Shown here: positions 9,422-17,205 of the stretch, in pieces
How the letters are laid out: every line of letters begins with the position of its first letter
Numbering within the stretch: position 1 is the first letter of the stretch
Assembly (NCBI GenBank): GCA_964513075.1
Contig: CAZELR010000012.1
Span: 1-64,000, forward strand
Source of the DNA: DAOUBP01 sp964513075
GTDB taxonomy: Bacteria; Chloroflexota; Anaerolineae; CG2-30-64-16
Direction: 5' to 3'
DNA: 64,000 nucleotides
The notes under the pieces: model-generated
Seen by the model: the letters and a program-made list of their open reading frames with translations, nothing else
Database searches by the model: none
What the model was told of the DNA's origin: nothing
Program-made: the position numbers and the translations under genes

Positions 9422-9435
9422 TTTTACCTCATTAT

Positions 9436-9469
9436 AAAAACCGGGTTTCTCGCAGAAATCTGGTTTTTG
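9436..9469. repeat. Dispersed palindrome, copy A (AAACC-GGTTTCT family)
   Basis: An imperfect palindrome around TTTCTCGCAGAAA with flanking AAACC...GGTTT arms, filling the leuS-ridA gap right after the leuS stop. Related copies are at 33776, 40652 and 49111. Confidence 0.75.
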
Positions 9470-12331
9470 TTAGCTGACCACGATGTTGATCAGCTTGCCG
9501 CCGGCAAAGATGACCTTGCGCACCTGCTTGCCCTCCAACCACTTTTGTGTGACCGGGCTGGCGAGTGCGGCTGCGCGTGCGGCTTCTTCGGTGACGTCGG
9601 CCGGCACCTCCAGCTTTTCGCGCACCTTGCCGTTGATCTGGACGACCAGCGTGACTGTCTCGGCCTTGGCTAACTCGGAATCGAAGGTCGGCCAGGGCTG
9701 CACGTGAACGCTTTGCCCGGCTGCAGCCGATGCCGCAGCATCGCCAACTGAGCCGCTCCGTCGCTGCCACAGCTCCTCCGCGATGTGCGGCGTCTCCGGC
9801 GCCAGCATCAGCAACAGTGTGTCGATCGCCTCGTCCCAGGCCGGTGTGCCCAAAACTGCAGTGTCTTTTGCCTTCATCAAGGCGTTGTTGAACTCCATCA
9901 GCGCGGACAAGAGCGTGTTGAATTTGAACGCCTGGATATCCTCGCTGACCTTCTGCAGCGTGCGGTGGGTGACGTGGCGCAGCTCCCGCTCCAACGTTTC
10001 AACATCGGCGCCGCCATTGATGCTTGCGGGTCGCGGCTCGGTCGCCACAGCCCAAACACGCTCCAGGAACCGGCGCACGCCTTCGATGCCCTGCGGGTTC
10101 CACGGCCCGCCCGCGTCCCAGGGGCCGATGAACATCAGGTAGGCGCGCACGGTGTCCGCACCGTAGCGCTCCACCCATTCGTCCGGCGCCACGACGTTGC
10201 CTTTGCTCTTGCTCATGCGATTACCGTCTGGCCCCAGGATGATGCCCTGGTTGTATAAGCGCAGCATCGGCTCGCGGAAGTCCACCACTCCCATGTCCGC
10301 CAACGCCTTGGTAAAGAAGCGCGTGTACAGCAGGTGCATGGTCGCGTGCTCGGGCCCGCCGGTGTACTGGTCGACCGGCAGCCAGTAGGCGCCTTCTTGT
10401 GGATCCCACGGCGTATCGTTCGGGCCCAGCGTCTCGCCGGCCTTCCAGTACGGTGTAACGTACGCGTAGTTATACCACGACGAGCACATGAACGTATCCA
10501 TGGTATCGGTCTCGCGCCGCGCGTCGGCCCCGCACTGCGGGCATTTTGTGCGCAGGAAACCCTCATGGAAATTCAACGCGTTCTCACCCGTCGACGGCAC
10601 CTCGGCATCGGTGGGCAAGACGACCGGCAAATCCTGGTAAGGGACGGGGATGACGCCGCACTGGTCGCAATAGATCATCGGAATCGGCGCGCCCCAATAC
10701 CGCTGCCGGCTGATCAGCCAGTCGTGCAGGCGATAGTTGACGGCGCCCTTGCCGACGCCTCGCTCGGCCAGCCACGCGGTAACCAGCGACTTAGCCGTTG
10801 CGCCGGGCGTGCCGGTGAACTGGCCGGAGTTGATCATTGCACCGTAAGCGTGATGGTACAACACATCGCGGTACCACTCGACCGCCGACCACATCTCCAT
10901 CGTTGTGCGGAACTGCCGCATATAGTCGTATCCGGCCTGGCAGCGGGCCATGATAGCTGCGTCGGCTTCGACCGAATCCAGCGTCATGATCGCATCGTGA
11001 AATACGACGTGCCAACCGCGCCCCACGATATCGGCCCAATGACCCGGCTTCAGACGTGCCTGCAGCACAGGCACATATGCCGCCACCTGCGCATCGCCAT
11101 CCAAACTTACTGCAAAGAAACGGCCGCGACCGGCGATTTCCAGCCACTCCCAGGCCAGCCCGGCTTCGCGCAGCGCGTCGCCAAAACCAGCAGCGTCATC
11201 GACAGAGCCGTCCCATACTGCGCTCTTGGCTGCCCCGTCGGTCCGCTCAATGACTGGGACGATGGGCAGGCCGAATTTGAGCGCGAATGCGAAGTCGCGA
11301 TCGTCGTGGCTGGGCACGGCCATGATCGCGCCGGTGCCATAGCCCATCATCACGTAGTCGGCGATCCAGATAGGGATGCGCTTGCCGTTCACCGGGTTAA
11401 TTGCATGCGCACCGATGAAGACGCCGGTTTTCTCTTTATCGGCCGCGCCGCGCTCGATCTCGGTCTGGCGGCCGGCCTGAGTACGATAAGCATCGACGTC
11501 CGCCTGTTGCTCTATGGTGGTTAGTTTTTGCACCAACGCGTGTTCGGGCGCCAGGACCATAAAGGTGGCGCCCCACAGTGTGTCGGGACGCGTGGTGAAG
11601 ACCACGATGTCATCGCCGGCCTCGGTCTTGAAGACCACCTCGGCGCCTTCGCTGCGGTCGATCCAGTTGGTTTGCAGCGTGCGAATCCGCTCCGGCCAGT
11701 CGATGCCATCATAACGCAGCAGCTCGTCGGCGTACGCGGTGATCTTGAAGAACCACTGGTTCAACTCCTTCTTGATCACCGGTGTGCCGCAGCGCTCACA
11801 GTGATGATCATCGCCCCACACCTGCTCGCGTGCCAGCGTCGTGTTGCATTGCGGGCAAAAATCCACCGGCGCGAACTTTCGGTAAGCCAGGCCATGATCG
11901 TACAACTTCAGAAAGAACCACTGGGTCCATTTGTAATACTCGGGCAGGCACGATACCGCTTCATGATCCCAAGCCCACATCGCGCCCATGCTGCGCAGTT
12001 GGCCGCGCATGCGTTCGATATTGGCCATGGTCCAGCGATAGGGGTGGGTGCCGTGTTTGATGGCGGCGTTTTCGGCTGGCAGCCCGAAGGCGTCGAATCC
12101 GATGGGGAAGAAGACGTTGTAACCGCGCATCCGTAGGTAGCGCGCGGCCGCGTCCGACGGGGTCATGGCATACCAGTGCCCGATATGCAGATCGCCGGAT
12201 GGGTAGGGCAGCATCGTCAGAAAATAGAATTTCCGGCGCACCGAATCCTGCCGCGTGGCATACAGCCCGCTCTCGGCCCAGATCTTCTGCCACTTGGGTT
12301 CGATGTCTTGAGGAATATACTTGTCAGCCAT
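9470..12331 (-). CDS. leuS: Leucyl-tRNA synthetase
   Basis: A 953-residue class I synthetase charging tRNA-Leu. Seen: HIGH motif in GDLHIGHWYA near residue 50, a Cys-rich zinc-like segment (CPQC...CERCG) near 150-180, the CP1 editing domain (TTRPDTLWGATF near 250), the ISRQRYWG segment near 540, and MSKSKGN near 710. It is longer than usual (about 810-870). An extra segment of roughly 100 residues lies near 375-495 inside the editing region, just before the INSGQFTG element. Start ATG at 12331 follows the T-box terminator. Expression is expected to run from the tRNA promoter at 12673-12701 through the T-box. Confidence 0.95.
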   Translation of the reverse strand: MADKYIPQDIEPKWQKIWAESGLYATRQDSVRRKFYFLTMLPYPSGDLHIGHWYAMTPSDAAARYLRMRGYNVFFPIGFDAFGLPAENAAIKHGTHPYRWTMANIERMRGQLRSMGAMWAWDHEAVSCLPEYYKWTQWFFLKLYDHGLAYRKFAPVDFCPQCNTTLAREQVWGDDHHCERCGTPVIKKELNQWFFKITAYADELLRYDGIDWPERIRTLQTNWIDRSEGAEVVFKTEAGDDIVVFTTRPDTLWGATFMVLAPEHALVQKLTTIEQQADVDAYRTQAGRQTEIERGAADKEKTGVFIGAHAINPVNGKRIPIWIADYVMMGYGTGAIMAVPSHDDRDFAFALKFGLPIVPVIERTDGAAKSAVWDGSVDDAAGFGDALREAGLAWEWLEIAGRGRFFAVSLDGDAQVAAYVPVLQARLKPGHWADIVGRGWHVVFHDAIMTLDSVEADAAIMARCQAGYDYMRQFRTTMEMWSAVEWYRDVLYHHAYGAMINSGQFTGTPGATAKSLVTAWLAERGVGKGAVNYRLHDWLISRQRYWGAPIPMIYCDQCGVIPVPYQDLPVVLPTDAEVPSTGENALNFHEGFLRTKCPQCGADARRETDTMDTFMCSSWYNYAYVTPYWKAGETLGPNDTPWDPQEGAYWLPVDQYTGGPEHATMHLLYTRFFTKALADMGVVDFREPMLRLYNQGIILGPDGNRMSKSKGNVVAPDEWVERYGADTVRAYLMFIGPWDAGGPWNPQGIEGVRRFLERVWAVATEPRPASINGGADVETLERELRHVTHRTLQKVSEDIQAFKFNTLLSALMEFNNALMKAKDTAVLGTPAWDEAIDTLLLMLAPETPHIAEELWQRRSGSVGDAAASAAAGQSVHVQPWPTFDSELAKAETVTLVVQINGKVREKLEVPADVTEEAARAAALASPVTQKWLEGKQVRKVIFAGGKLINIVVS

Positions 12332-12357
12332 AGACGCCTCACGATAGCTAGCTGTTT

Positions 12358-12420
12358 CCTAAAAACGAAAAGCCCCCTCGTCTCTAAACAGGGACGAAGG
12401 GGACTCCGCGGTACCACCCT
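12358..12420 (-). promoter_or_regulatory. T-box antiterminator and terminator before leuS (no specifier stem)
   Basis: On the minus strand, 12420-12407 reads AGGGTGGTACCGCG, the near-invariant T-box sequence whose TGGN bulge pairs with the 3' end of uncharged tRNA. It is followed by a G/C stem-loop (12405-12371, arms AGTCCCCTTCGTCC and GACGAGGGGGCT) and TTTTCGTTTTT. The TGGT bulge fits a tRNA with discriminator A. Only 12 nt separate this module from the 3' end of a tRNA-Ala gene, so the usual 150-200 nt of stem I, II and III is absent. Confidence 0.85.
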
Positions 12421-12432
12421 GGTTGCCGGCAG

Positions 12433-12505
<73 letters not shown>

Positions 12506-12535
12506 ATATCTCTAGAGAACTAGTCTATTACTTCC
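12506..12535 (-). other. Possible remnant of a T-box stem I start
   Basis: On the minus strand this reads GGAAGTAATAGACTAG, then TCTCTAGAGA just before the tRNA-Ala(GGC) 5' end. The GAAGTA...AGAGA order resembles, from memory, the 5' strand of many T-box leaders. It could equally be spacer with a chance palindrome. Confidence 0.3.
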
Positions 12536-12586
12536 GTTCAACACCGGCTGTCCAGTTGGCGCCCGTACGGCCCCAGCGGCCGTCAG

Positions 12587-12659
<73 letters not shown>

Positions 12660-12672
12660 GTGGGCAAAAGAG

Positions 12673-12701
12673 AGTATATCCGCGATGGCGTTGAGTGTCA
12701 A
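12673..12701 (-). promoter_or_regulatory. Strong predicted promoter for tRNA-Ala / leuS unit
   Basis: On the minus strand: TTGACA (perfect), 17 nt, TATACT (5/6), 14 nt before the tRNA-Ala(CGC) 5' end. I found no comparable promoter between the tRNAs and leuS. Confidence 0.8.
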
Positions 12702-12725
12702 ATTATCTGCTAGTAAGCTCTGAAG

Positions 12726-12755
12726 TTGTGAAGGATAGAAATAGCGTGATATACT
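12726..12755 (+). promoter_or_regulatory. Predicted promoter of the Trm112-like gene
   Basis: TTGTGA, 18 nt, TATACT, about 50 nt before the ATG at 12805. Divergent from the tRNA promoter, with 24 nt between the two -35 boxes. Confidence 0.5.
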
Positions 12756-12804
12756 GCACGCGGGCTTTCGTCCGACGTACGATCTATTTTCATGAGGTCA
12801 GAGA

Positions 12805-13050
12805 ATGATCCCGCAAGACCTGCTCGAAATTCTGCGTTGTCCGCACTGTGTCACGGACCCAACCCGGCAACCCGGCGACGACCCAGGGCCTCTGGTATTG
12901 GTGAAGGATACCTGGTTGGTGTGCCAGGAGTCAAGCTGTGGCCGAAGATATCCGATCGCCGATGATATTCCCGACATGCGGATCGAGACGGGCGAAAAAT
13001 GGCTGAGTACGGCAGTGGCGGATCTGCCCGTCCCGGCGCCCGCGGCGTAA
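12805..13050 (+). CDS. Trm112 family small zinc-ribbon-like protein
   Basis: An 81-residue protein, one of few on the plus strand. It starts MIPQDLLEILRCPHC and continues with LVCQESSCGRRYPIADDIPDMRI, the pattern of Trm112/YcaR proteins: an N-terminal helix, CPxC, then a CxxxxCxRxYPIxDDIPxM core. Eukaryotic and archaeal Trm112 activates methyltransferases; the bacterial role is uncertain. The second metal pair is spaced C-x4-C rather than tight. It is divergent from the tRNA-leuS unit and convergent with rnz, with a large inverted repeat between its stop and rnz. Confidence 0.8.
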   Translation: MIPQDLLEILRCPHCVTDPTRQPGDDPGPLVLVKDTWLVCQESSCGRRYPIADDIPDMRIETGEKWLSTAVADLPVPAPAA

Positions 13051-13056
13051 ACGGAA

Positions 13057-13135
13057 CATCCTTCGACTACGCACGGCGCAGACTTTGACCACGTATTGCG
13101 CCATGCAGCGCGTGCGCCGTGCTCCGCTCAGGATG
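13057..13135. repeat. Inverted repeat between convergent genes
   Basis: Arms 13057-13080 and 13113-13135 pair over about 23 bp with a few mismatches (CATCCTTCGACTACGCACGG against CCGTGCTCCGCTCAGGATG). It carries the CCTTCGA...CTCAGG pattern also seen at 40817-40869. It probably acts as a bidirectional terminator for the Trm112-like gene and rnz. Confidence 0.7.
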
Positions 13136-13161
13136 CTTTCACCGGATTTTTAATACACTCG

Positions 13162-14121
13162 CTAGCCATCTCCTGCCTTCTCGCGCACATCCACGCGTTC
13201 CAGCGGCTTCTGTTTGACCACGCGGAACAGGTCAAAGTCGCGCGCGACCGTGGTCTCGGGAAAAATTGCAGTTGCCTCATCCAGAATTTGCCTGTTACTG
13301 TAGCGTCGCGAGATGTGATGCAGCACCAGATGCTTGACCCCGGCCTCGCGTGCCAGCCAGGCTGCCTGGGCCGCGGTCAAATGGCCAAAGGTCGCTGCGA
13401 CCTCGTGTTCTTCTTCGGTATACGTCGCCTCGATGGCGAGCAGGTCGGCGCCCGCGACGTGAGCCACCAGGTTATCCACCCGCCCTGCATCTCCCACAAA
13501 GACCAGCCGCAGCCCAGGCGCCTCGGGGCCCAACACGTCGTCAGGCTGGATTACCCGCCCATCGGCCAGTGTGACCTCCCGACCGGCCACCAGGTCGCGA
13601 CGGATCGGCCCGAAAGGGACGCCTAATGCTTCGGCGCGTTCGGGTAAGAACGGACGCCGCGCCTTCTCCTCGAAGCTAAAGCCCAACGCATCGGTGCGCC
13701 GGTGCTCCACCGGGAAGGCGCGCAGGCAGAATATGTCGTCCTCCTGGAGGATGCCCGGCTGGACAGGCCGGTAGGCGATATTGATCTTGGTCTCTGCAGC
13801 GCCAAAAACGACGCGCATCAGCTCGCGCACTCGTGCCAGTGCCGCAGTTCCGCCCATGATCTCCATCTGTTCGATGGCTTCCCAACGGCCAAAAGTTGAC
13901 GCCAGCCCGCCCAACCCCAGGATGTGATCCAGGTGGCCGTGGGTCAACAGGATACGCTCCAAGCGCTTGAAGCCAAGTCCGCTGCGCAAGATCTGGCGTT
14001 GAGTGCCTTCTCCGCAGTCAATGAGGAAGCGATACTCACGATGAAGCACCATAGCGGCTGACAGGCCCCGCTGCACCGAGGGTGCGGATGCGGATGTGCC
14101 CAGAAAGACGAGTTCGAACAT
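13162..14121 (-). CDS. rnz: Ribonuclease Z
   Basis: A 319-residue metallo-beta-lactamase-fold endonuclease that trims pre-tRNA 3' ends. Here neither tRNA gene encodes CCA, which suits RNase Z processing. Seen: LGTSASAPS at the N-terminus, LIDCGEGTQRQ, the Zn motif LTHGHLDHILGL, the exosite-containing middle region, GDAG near 215, EATY, and LHHISRRY near 275. ATG 14121 overlaps the upstream stop (TGATG); GTG 14124 is an alternative. Confidence 0.93.
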   Translation of the reverse strand: MFELVFLGTSASAPSVQRGLSAAMVLHREYRFLIDCGEGTQRQILRSGLGFKRLERILLTHGHLDHILGLGGLASTFGRWEAIEQMEIMGGTAALARVRELMRVVFGAAETKINIAYRPVQPGILQEDDIFCLRAFPVEHRRTDALGFSFEEKARRPFLPERAEALGVPFGPIRRDLVAGREVTLADGRVIQPDDVLGPEAPGLRLVFVGDAGRVDNLVAHVAGADLLAIEATYTEEEHEVAATFGHLTAAQAAWLAREAGVKHLVLHHISRRYSNRQILDEATAIFPETTVARDFDLFRVVKQKPLERVDVREKAGDG

Positions 14122-14570
14122 CACTTACCCCGCAACTGCTTGATTCCGGCCCCGAACCACATGGCTCCGAACAGAAAACCGATGCCGCCGATGATTTGGG
14201 AGCTGATCTCGGCGCCCTGACGCACCAACCACGCAGCAGCAACCGCGGCCGCCGCCATGATGAAGGTGCCGATCATCAAACTATTCATGCCAGAGCGCAG
14301 AAAAAAAGCGGCCATTCGAGAGGCCCGTGGCCGGCTGACCGCCAGTAGGCATCCGACCAGCACCGTAACCTGCCATAGCAACGGCAGCCACGCGCCCAGC
14401 TTGATCCCTTGCTCGATGCCGAAGTAACAGGGTCCCGCGCCGATCAATAGTCCCCAAGCAATCAGCAGCCGGCTCTGGCCGCGCAGACCCGCGCCCAAAG
14501 CTGCCCCGCCCACCACGTGGAAGAAGGTCAGAACGCCGAAAACCAACACCGTATTGAGTGAGTTGTTCAT
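14121..14570 (-). CDS. Hypothetical integral membrane protein
   Basis: A 149-residue, strongly hydrophobic protein with about four or five predicted membrane segments (residues 5-25, 35-52, 60-80, 95-115, 125-142) and a basic C-terminus. I do not recognise a family. It is translationally coupled to rnz (TGATG) and lies 18 nt after the VTT-domain gene, so it belongs to a minus-strand run of membrane and envelope genes. No clear RBS precedes the ATG. Confidence 0.6.
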   Translation of the reverse strand: MNNSLNTVLVFGVLTFFHVVGGAALGAGLRGQSRLLIAWGLLIGAGPCYFGIEQGIKLGAWLPLLWQVTVLVGCLLAVSRPRASRMAAFFLRSGMNSLMIGTFIMAAAAVAAAWLVRQGAEISSQIIGGIGFLFGAMWFGAGIKQLRGK

Positions 14571-14588
14571 GGAGGATACGATGGGCTA

Positions 14589-15191
14589 CTACCGCGGCAG
14601 CCACTGCCGGATTATCGGTCCGAGAGCGTCCATCATGCCTGCGCCGGCCAATGCGACCAAGGTGGATTTGATCACCTTGCCGATCCACGTAACGGCCAGA
14701 AACTGCCAGACCGGGATCTTCATCACGCCGCAGGTGATGCCCGCAACGTCAAACAGCGGATTTGGCACCAGACTGAGCAAGAGGATCACCCACAGGCCGA
14801 ACCGCTTCATCCAGCGGTGCACACGGGTGTACCTCGGATCATTTTGGATGACCCCGCGGCCGCTGAAGCCGGCCAGGTACCCCGTGAGCTCGCCCAGGGT
14901 CGATCCGCTGCCGACTGCCAGTCCTACCAACCACGGGCTCAAACTGGCGCCGGCAGCGAAAGCCAATGCCAGGCCTGGCGCGGGCAAGATGAGCGTCGCG
15001 CTGGCCAATACATTGAGCAGGAAAAGACCGGGGTAACCGTAGGCGCCGAGCCAAGTCAGTCGATCGCCATACAGCACGATGCCGGTCGACAGCGTGAGCA
15101 CGAGCAACAGGGCCAGGATGCGCGCCAAGCGACCGGGCCACCTGGGTGTCTCCTGATGGCTGGTTCCTGACTCCGGCTCTCCTGTTTTCAC
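14589..15191 (-). CDS. VTT-domain membrane protein (DedA-like/SNARE-associated)
   Basis: A 200-residue membrane protein with five or so hydrophobic segments. The central part fits the VTT/DedA family: LPAPGLALAFAAGASL, then GSTLGELTGYLAG and a late LSLVPNPLFDVAGITCGVMK with a W...TWIGK segment. Members of this family act as lipid scramblases or in membrane homeostasis; that role is inferred. GTG start 15191 is 2 nt past the cyclophilin stop, with GAGGAAT as RBS, so the two are coupled. Confidence 0.75.
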   Translation of the reverse strand: MKTGEPESGTSHQETPRWPGRLARILALLLVLTLSTGIVLYGDRLTWLGAYGYPGLFLLNVLASATLILPAPGLALAFAAGASLSPWLVGLAVGSGSTLGELTGYLAGFSGRGVIQNDPRYTRVHRWMKRFGLWVILLLSLVPNPLFDVAGITCGVMKIPVWQFLAVTWIGKVIKSTLVALAGAGMMDALGPIIRQWLPR

Positions 15192-15193
15192 GC

Positions 15194-15676
15194 CTATTCC
15201 TCAGCGATCGTCACCGCCAGCATTACATCGCCCTGCTGAATCGCGTTCACGATATCCTGCCCCTTCGTCACCTGGCCAAAGACGGTGTGCTTGCCGTCCA
15301 ACCACGGTGTTGGCACGTGAGTAATGAAAAACTGGCTGCCATTCGTGCCCGGACCGGCGTTGGCCATGGAAAGCACGCCGGGCTTATCGTGTTTCAGCTT
15401 GGGATCGAACTCGTCCTTAAAGGTGTAGCCGGGACCGCCGCGACCAGTGCCGTCTGGATCGCCGCCCTGGATCATAAAGTCCTTGATGACCCGGTGAAAG
15501 GTGACGCCATCATAGAAGCCGTCGCGCGCCAGGCAGACGAAGTTGTTCACTGTGCGCGGCGCCTGGGCGGCGTAAAGCTTCAGAGTGATGAACCCGCGGT
15601 TGGTTTCGATGGTAGCCGTGTAGTTTTTCTTCAGATCGAGCTTGAGTTCGAAGGGTGTCGAGTAGCGTTTAGGCAT
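15194..15676 (-). CDS. Cyclophilin-type peptidyl-prolyl isomerase
   Basis: A 160-residue single-domain cyclophilin, cytoplasmic (no signal peptide). Active-site elements are intact: VTFHRVIKDFMIQGGDP with the catalytic Arg, NGSQFFITH, and WLDGKHTVFGQV. It is followed with no real gap by the VTT protein. A larger, secreted cyclophilin gene lies upstream across an inverted repeat. Confidence 0.92.
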   Translation of the reverse strand: MPKRYSTPFELKLDLKKNYTATIETNRGFITLKLYAAQAPRTVNNFVCLARDGFYDGVTFHRVIKDFMIQGGDPDGTGRGGPGYTFKDEFDPKLKHDKPGVLSMANAGPGTNGSQFFITHVPTPWLDGKHTVFGQVTKGQDIVNAIQQGDVMLAVTIAEE

Positions 15677-15687
15677 GATAGGTCCTT

Positions 15688-15797
15688 GTTGGTGCGTGTT
15701 GCGTACTGCGTATTACGTATTGCGTATTCTGCTCCGGCGCCGAGTGCTGTGACGGCGGAGATAGGTTACGCAATACGCAGTACGCAGTACGTTGGTG
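15688..15797. repeat. MITE-like inverted repeat with flanking direct repeats
   Basis: Two 25-nt arms (15702-15726 and 15767-15791) pair at 23 of 25 positions and consist of GCGTATTRCGTA-like micro-repeats. GTTGGTG occurs just outside on both sides (15688-15694 and 15791-15797), like a short target duplication. No coding capacity. Confidence 0.7.
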
Positions 15798-15801
15798 TCG
15801 T

Positions 15802-17181
15802 CTACTTTTCGCTGATGGTGATTGTTTTGATGATGTCGTCTACCGCGAGCTGCGTGACGACGTTCAAACCTTCCGTCACCTTGCCGAAGTTGCTGAACGG
15901 GCCGGGGCTCTCAGTGAGTCCAATCAGCCAGATCACGAATTGGCTCCCACCGGCCTTGTATTCGTTTGTGATGGGATCGCCGGTAGGATACATGCTGACC
16001 GTGCCCGTCACAACCTGACTGGCAGTCGCGGCCTCTTCCAGTTCAATGAAATAGCCTACGTCGCTGGCGGTATTTTTGGCCGGAGACCCCGTCACCACAA
16101 AGCTGGTGGGATCCGCATAGGCTACCGGCATACCATCATAGTAGCCCAGGTTGGCGAGCGTCACGAAGTTGTTAACGGCGATGGGCGCCAGCTTGGCGTC
16201 CAGTTCGATGACGACCTTGCCCTTGTCCGTCTCGATTGTCGCCAGGTAGGTCTTGGTCGTGTCGATGGTCATCGCGGGAGCCGTGTTATAAATCTTCTCG
16301 CGCTTGTCTAGCGCAAGGCTGGCCAGCGGACGCCCTGACTGTGCGGACGGCGCGTACGGCGTCGGCGTCACTGTGGGGGTGTTGGTCGGCCCTGGCGTGG
16401 GCGTCGGCGCGGGTGTGCGCGTCGGCCCTGGCGTGGGCAGAAGCGAAGTGGTGGCCGTGCTGATGTCGATGCGGGTGATCTTGTCGCCCTGGGCAATCTG
16501 CTCCGTAACATCCAACCCCTCGATGACGTTGCCGAACACCGAATAGGCTCCGTCCAGGAAGTCGGTGTCATCCAGGGTGATGTAGAACTGGCTGCCGCTG
16601 GAGTTCCGTGCGGGGTTCACCTCGTCGGACGTGCGGGCCCACGCCAGCGCGCCCTTGATGTGCGGGTGTCCGATCTCGGCCGGGATGGTGTAGCCGGAAT
16701 CTCCGCTGCCATCAGCGGCCGGGTCGCCGCCCTGGATCACGAAGCCAGGCACGACGCGGTGAAAAGTCAGGCCATCGTAGAAACCGTTCAAAGCCAGGGT
16801 GACGAAATTATTCAGGCTTTGCGGCGTGTCCTGATACAACTCGGCTACGATGTTGCCTTTGTCGGTGACGATCGTGGCCAGGTAGATTGTGCCCGGCTTG
16901 ACGTAAGTTGCCGCAGGTCCGCTGAAGCGACCATTGCGGTCGGCCGCAGAGACGTTGGCCAACGAACGACTGCCATCGGCGGCCGGGGCCGGCACGATGG
17001 GGCGGGTGTCCGGTGTCGCGGCGACAGCCACCGGCTCGGCAGCGGCTGCCGTCGGCGTCGCAGGTGCGCTAACGGCTGTCGGCGCAGCAGGCGTAGACAG
17101 CGGGGCAGTGCTGGTCGGCGCGCAGGCTGCCAGCACCAGGATGGCCGCAAGGGCCACGACGAGAAGAACTAGCTTTTTCAA
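15802..17181 (-). CDS. Secreted lipoprotein with two cyclophilin domains
   Basis: A 459-residue lipoprotein: signal peptide with lipobox LVLAAC (Cys20), Ala/Pro/Thr spacer, first cyclophilin domain about residues 95-250 (TFHRVVPGFVIQGGDP, SSGSQFYITL, FLDGAYSVFG), a Thr/Pro linker near 255-290 (PTPGPTRTPAPTPTP), and a second cyclophilin-like domain about 305-459. The second domain lacks the FHR catalytic Arg and has FVVTGSP in place of IQGGDP, so it is probably inactive. The first domain should be an active extracytoplasmic prolyl isomerase for folding of exported proteins. Confidence 0.9.
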   Translation of the reverse strand: MKKLVLLVVALAAILVLAACAPTSTAPLSTPAAPTAVSAPATPTAAAAEPVAVAATPDTRPIVPAPAADGSRSLANVSAADRNGRFSGPAATYVKPGTIYLATIVTDKGNIVAELYQDTPQSLNNFVTLALNGFYDGLTFHRVVPGFVIQGGDPAADGSGDSGYTIPAEIGHPHIKGALAWARTSDEVNPARNSSGSQFYITLDDTDFLDGAYSVFGNVIEGLDVTEQIAQGDKITRIDISTATTSLLPTPGPTRTPAPTPTPGPTNTPTVTPTPYAPSAQSGRPLASLALDKREKIYNTAPAMTIDTTKTYLATIETDKGKVVIELDAKLAPIAVNNFVTLANLGYYDGMPVAYADPTSFVVTGSPAKNTASDVGYFIELEEAATASQVVTGTVSMYPTGDPITNEYKAGGSQFVIWLIGLTESPGPFSNFGKVTEGLNVVTQLAVDDIIKTITISEK

Positions 17182-17205
17182 GAGAAACTCCTTTGGATTG
17201 TGGAT

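Noticed and set aside
10334..11524. Plus-strand open frame opposite leuS
   Set aside because: Antisense of a confident synthetase gene; no recognisable product or RBS.
12511..12526. Cloning-vector remnant (TCTAGA and ACTAGT sites together)
   Set aside because: Both flanks are native tRNA and leader sequence with no further vector match.
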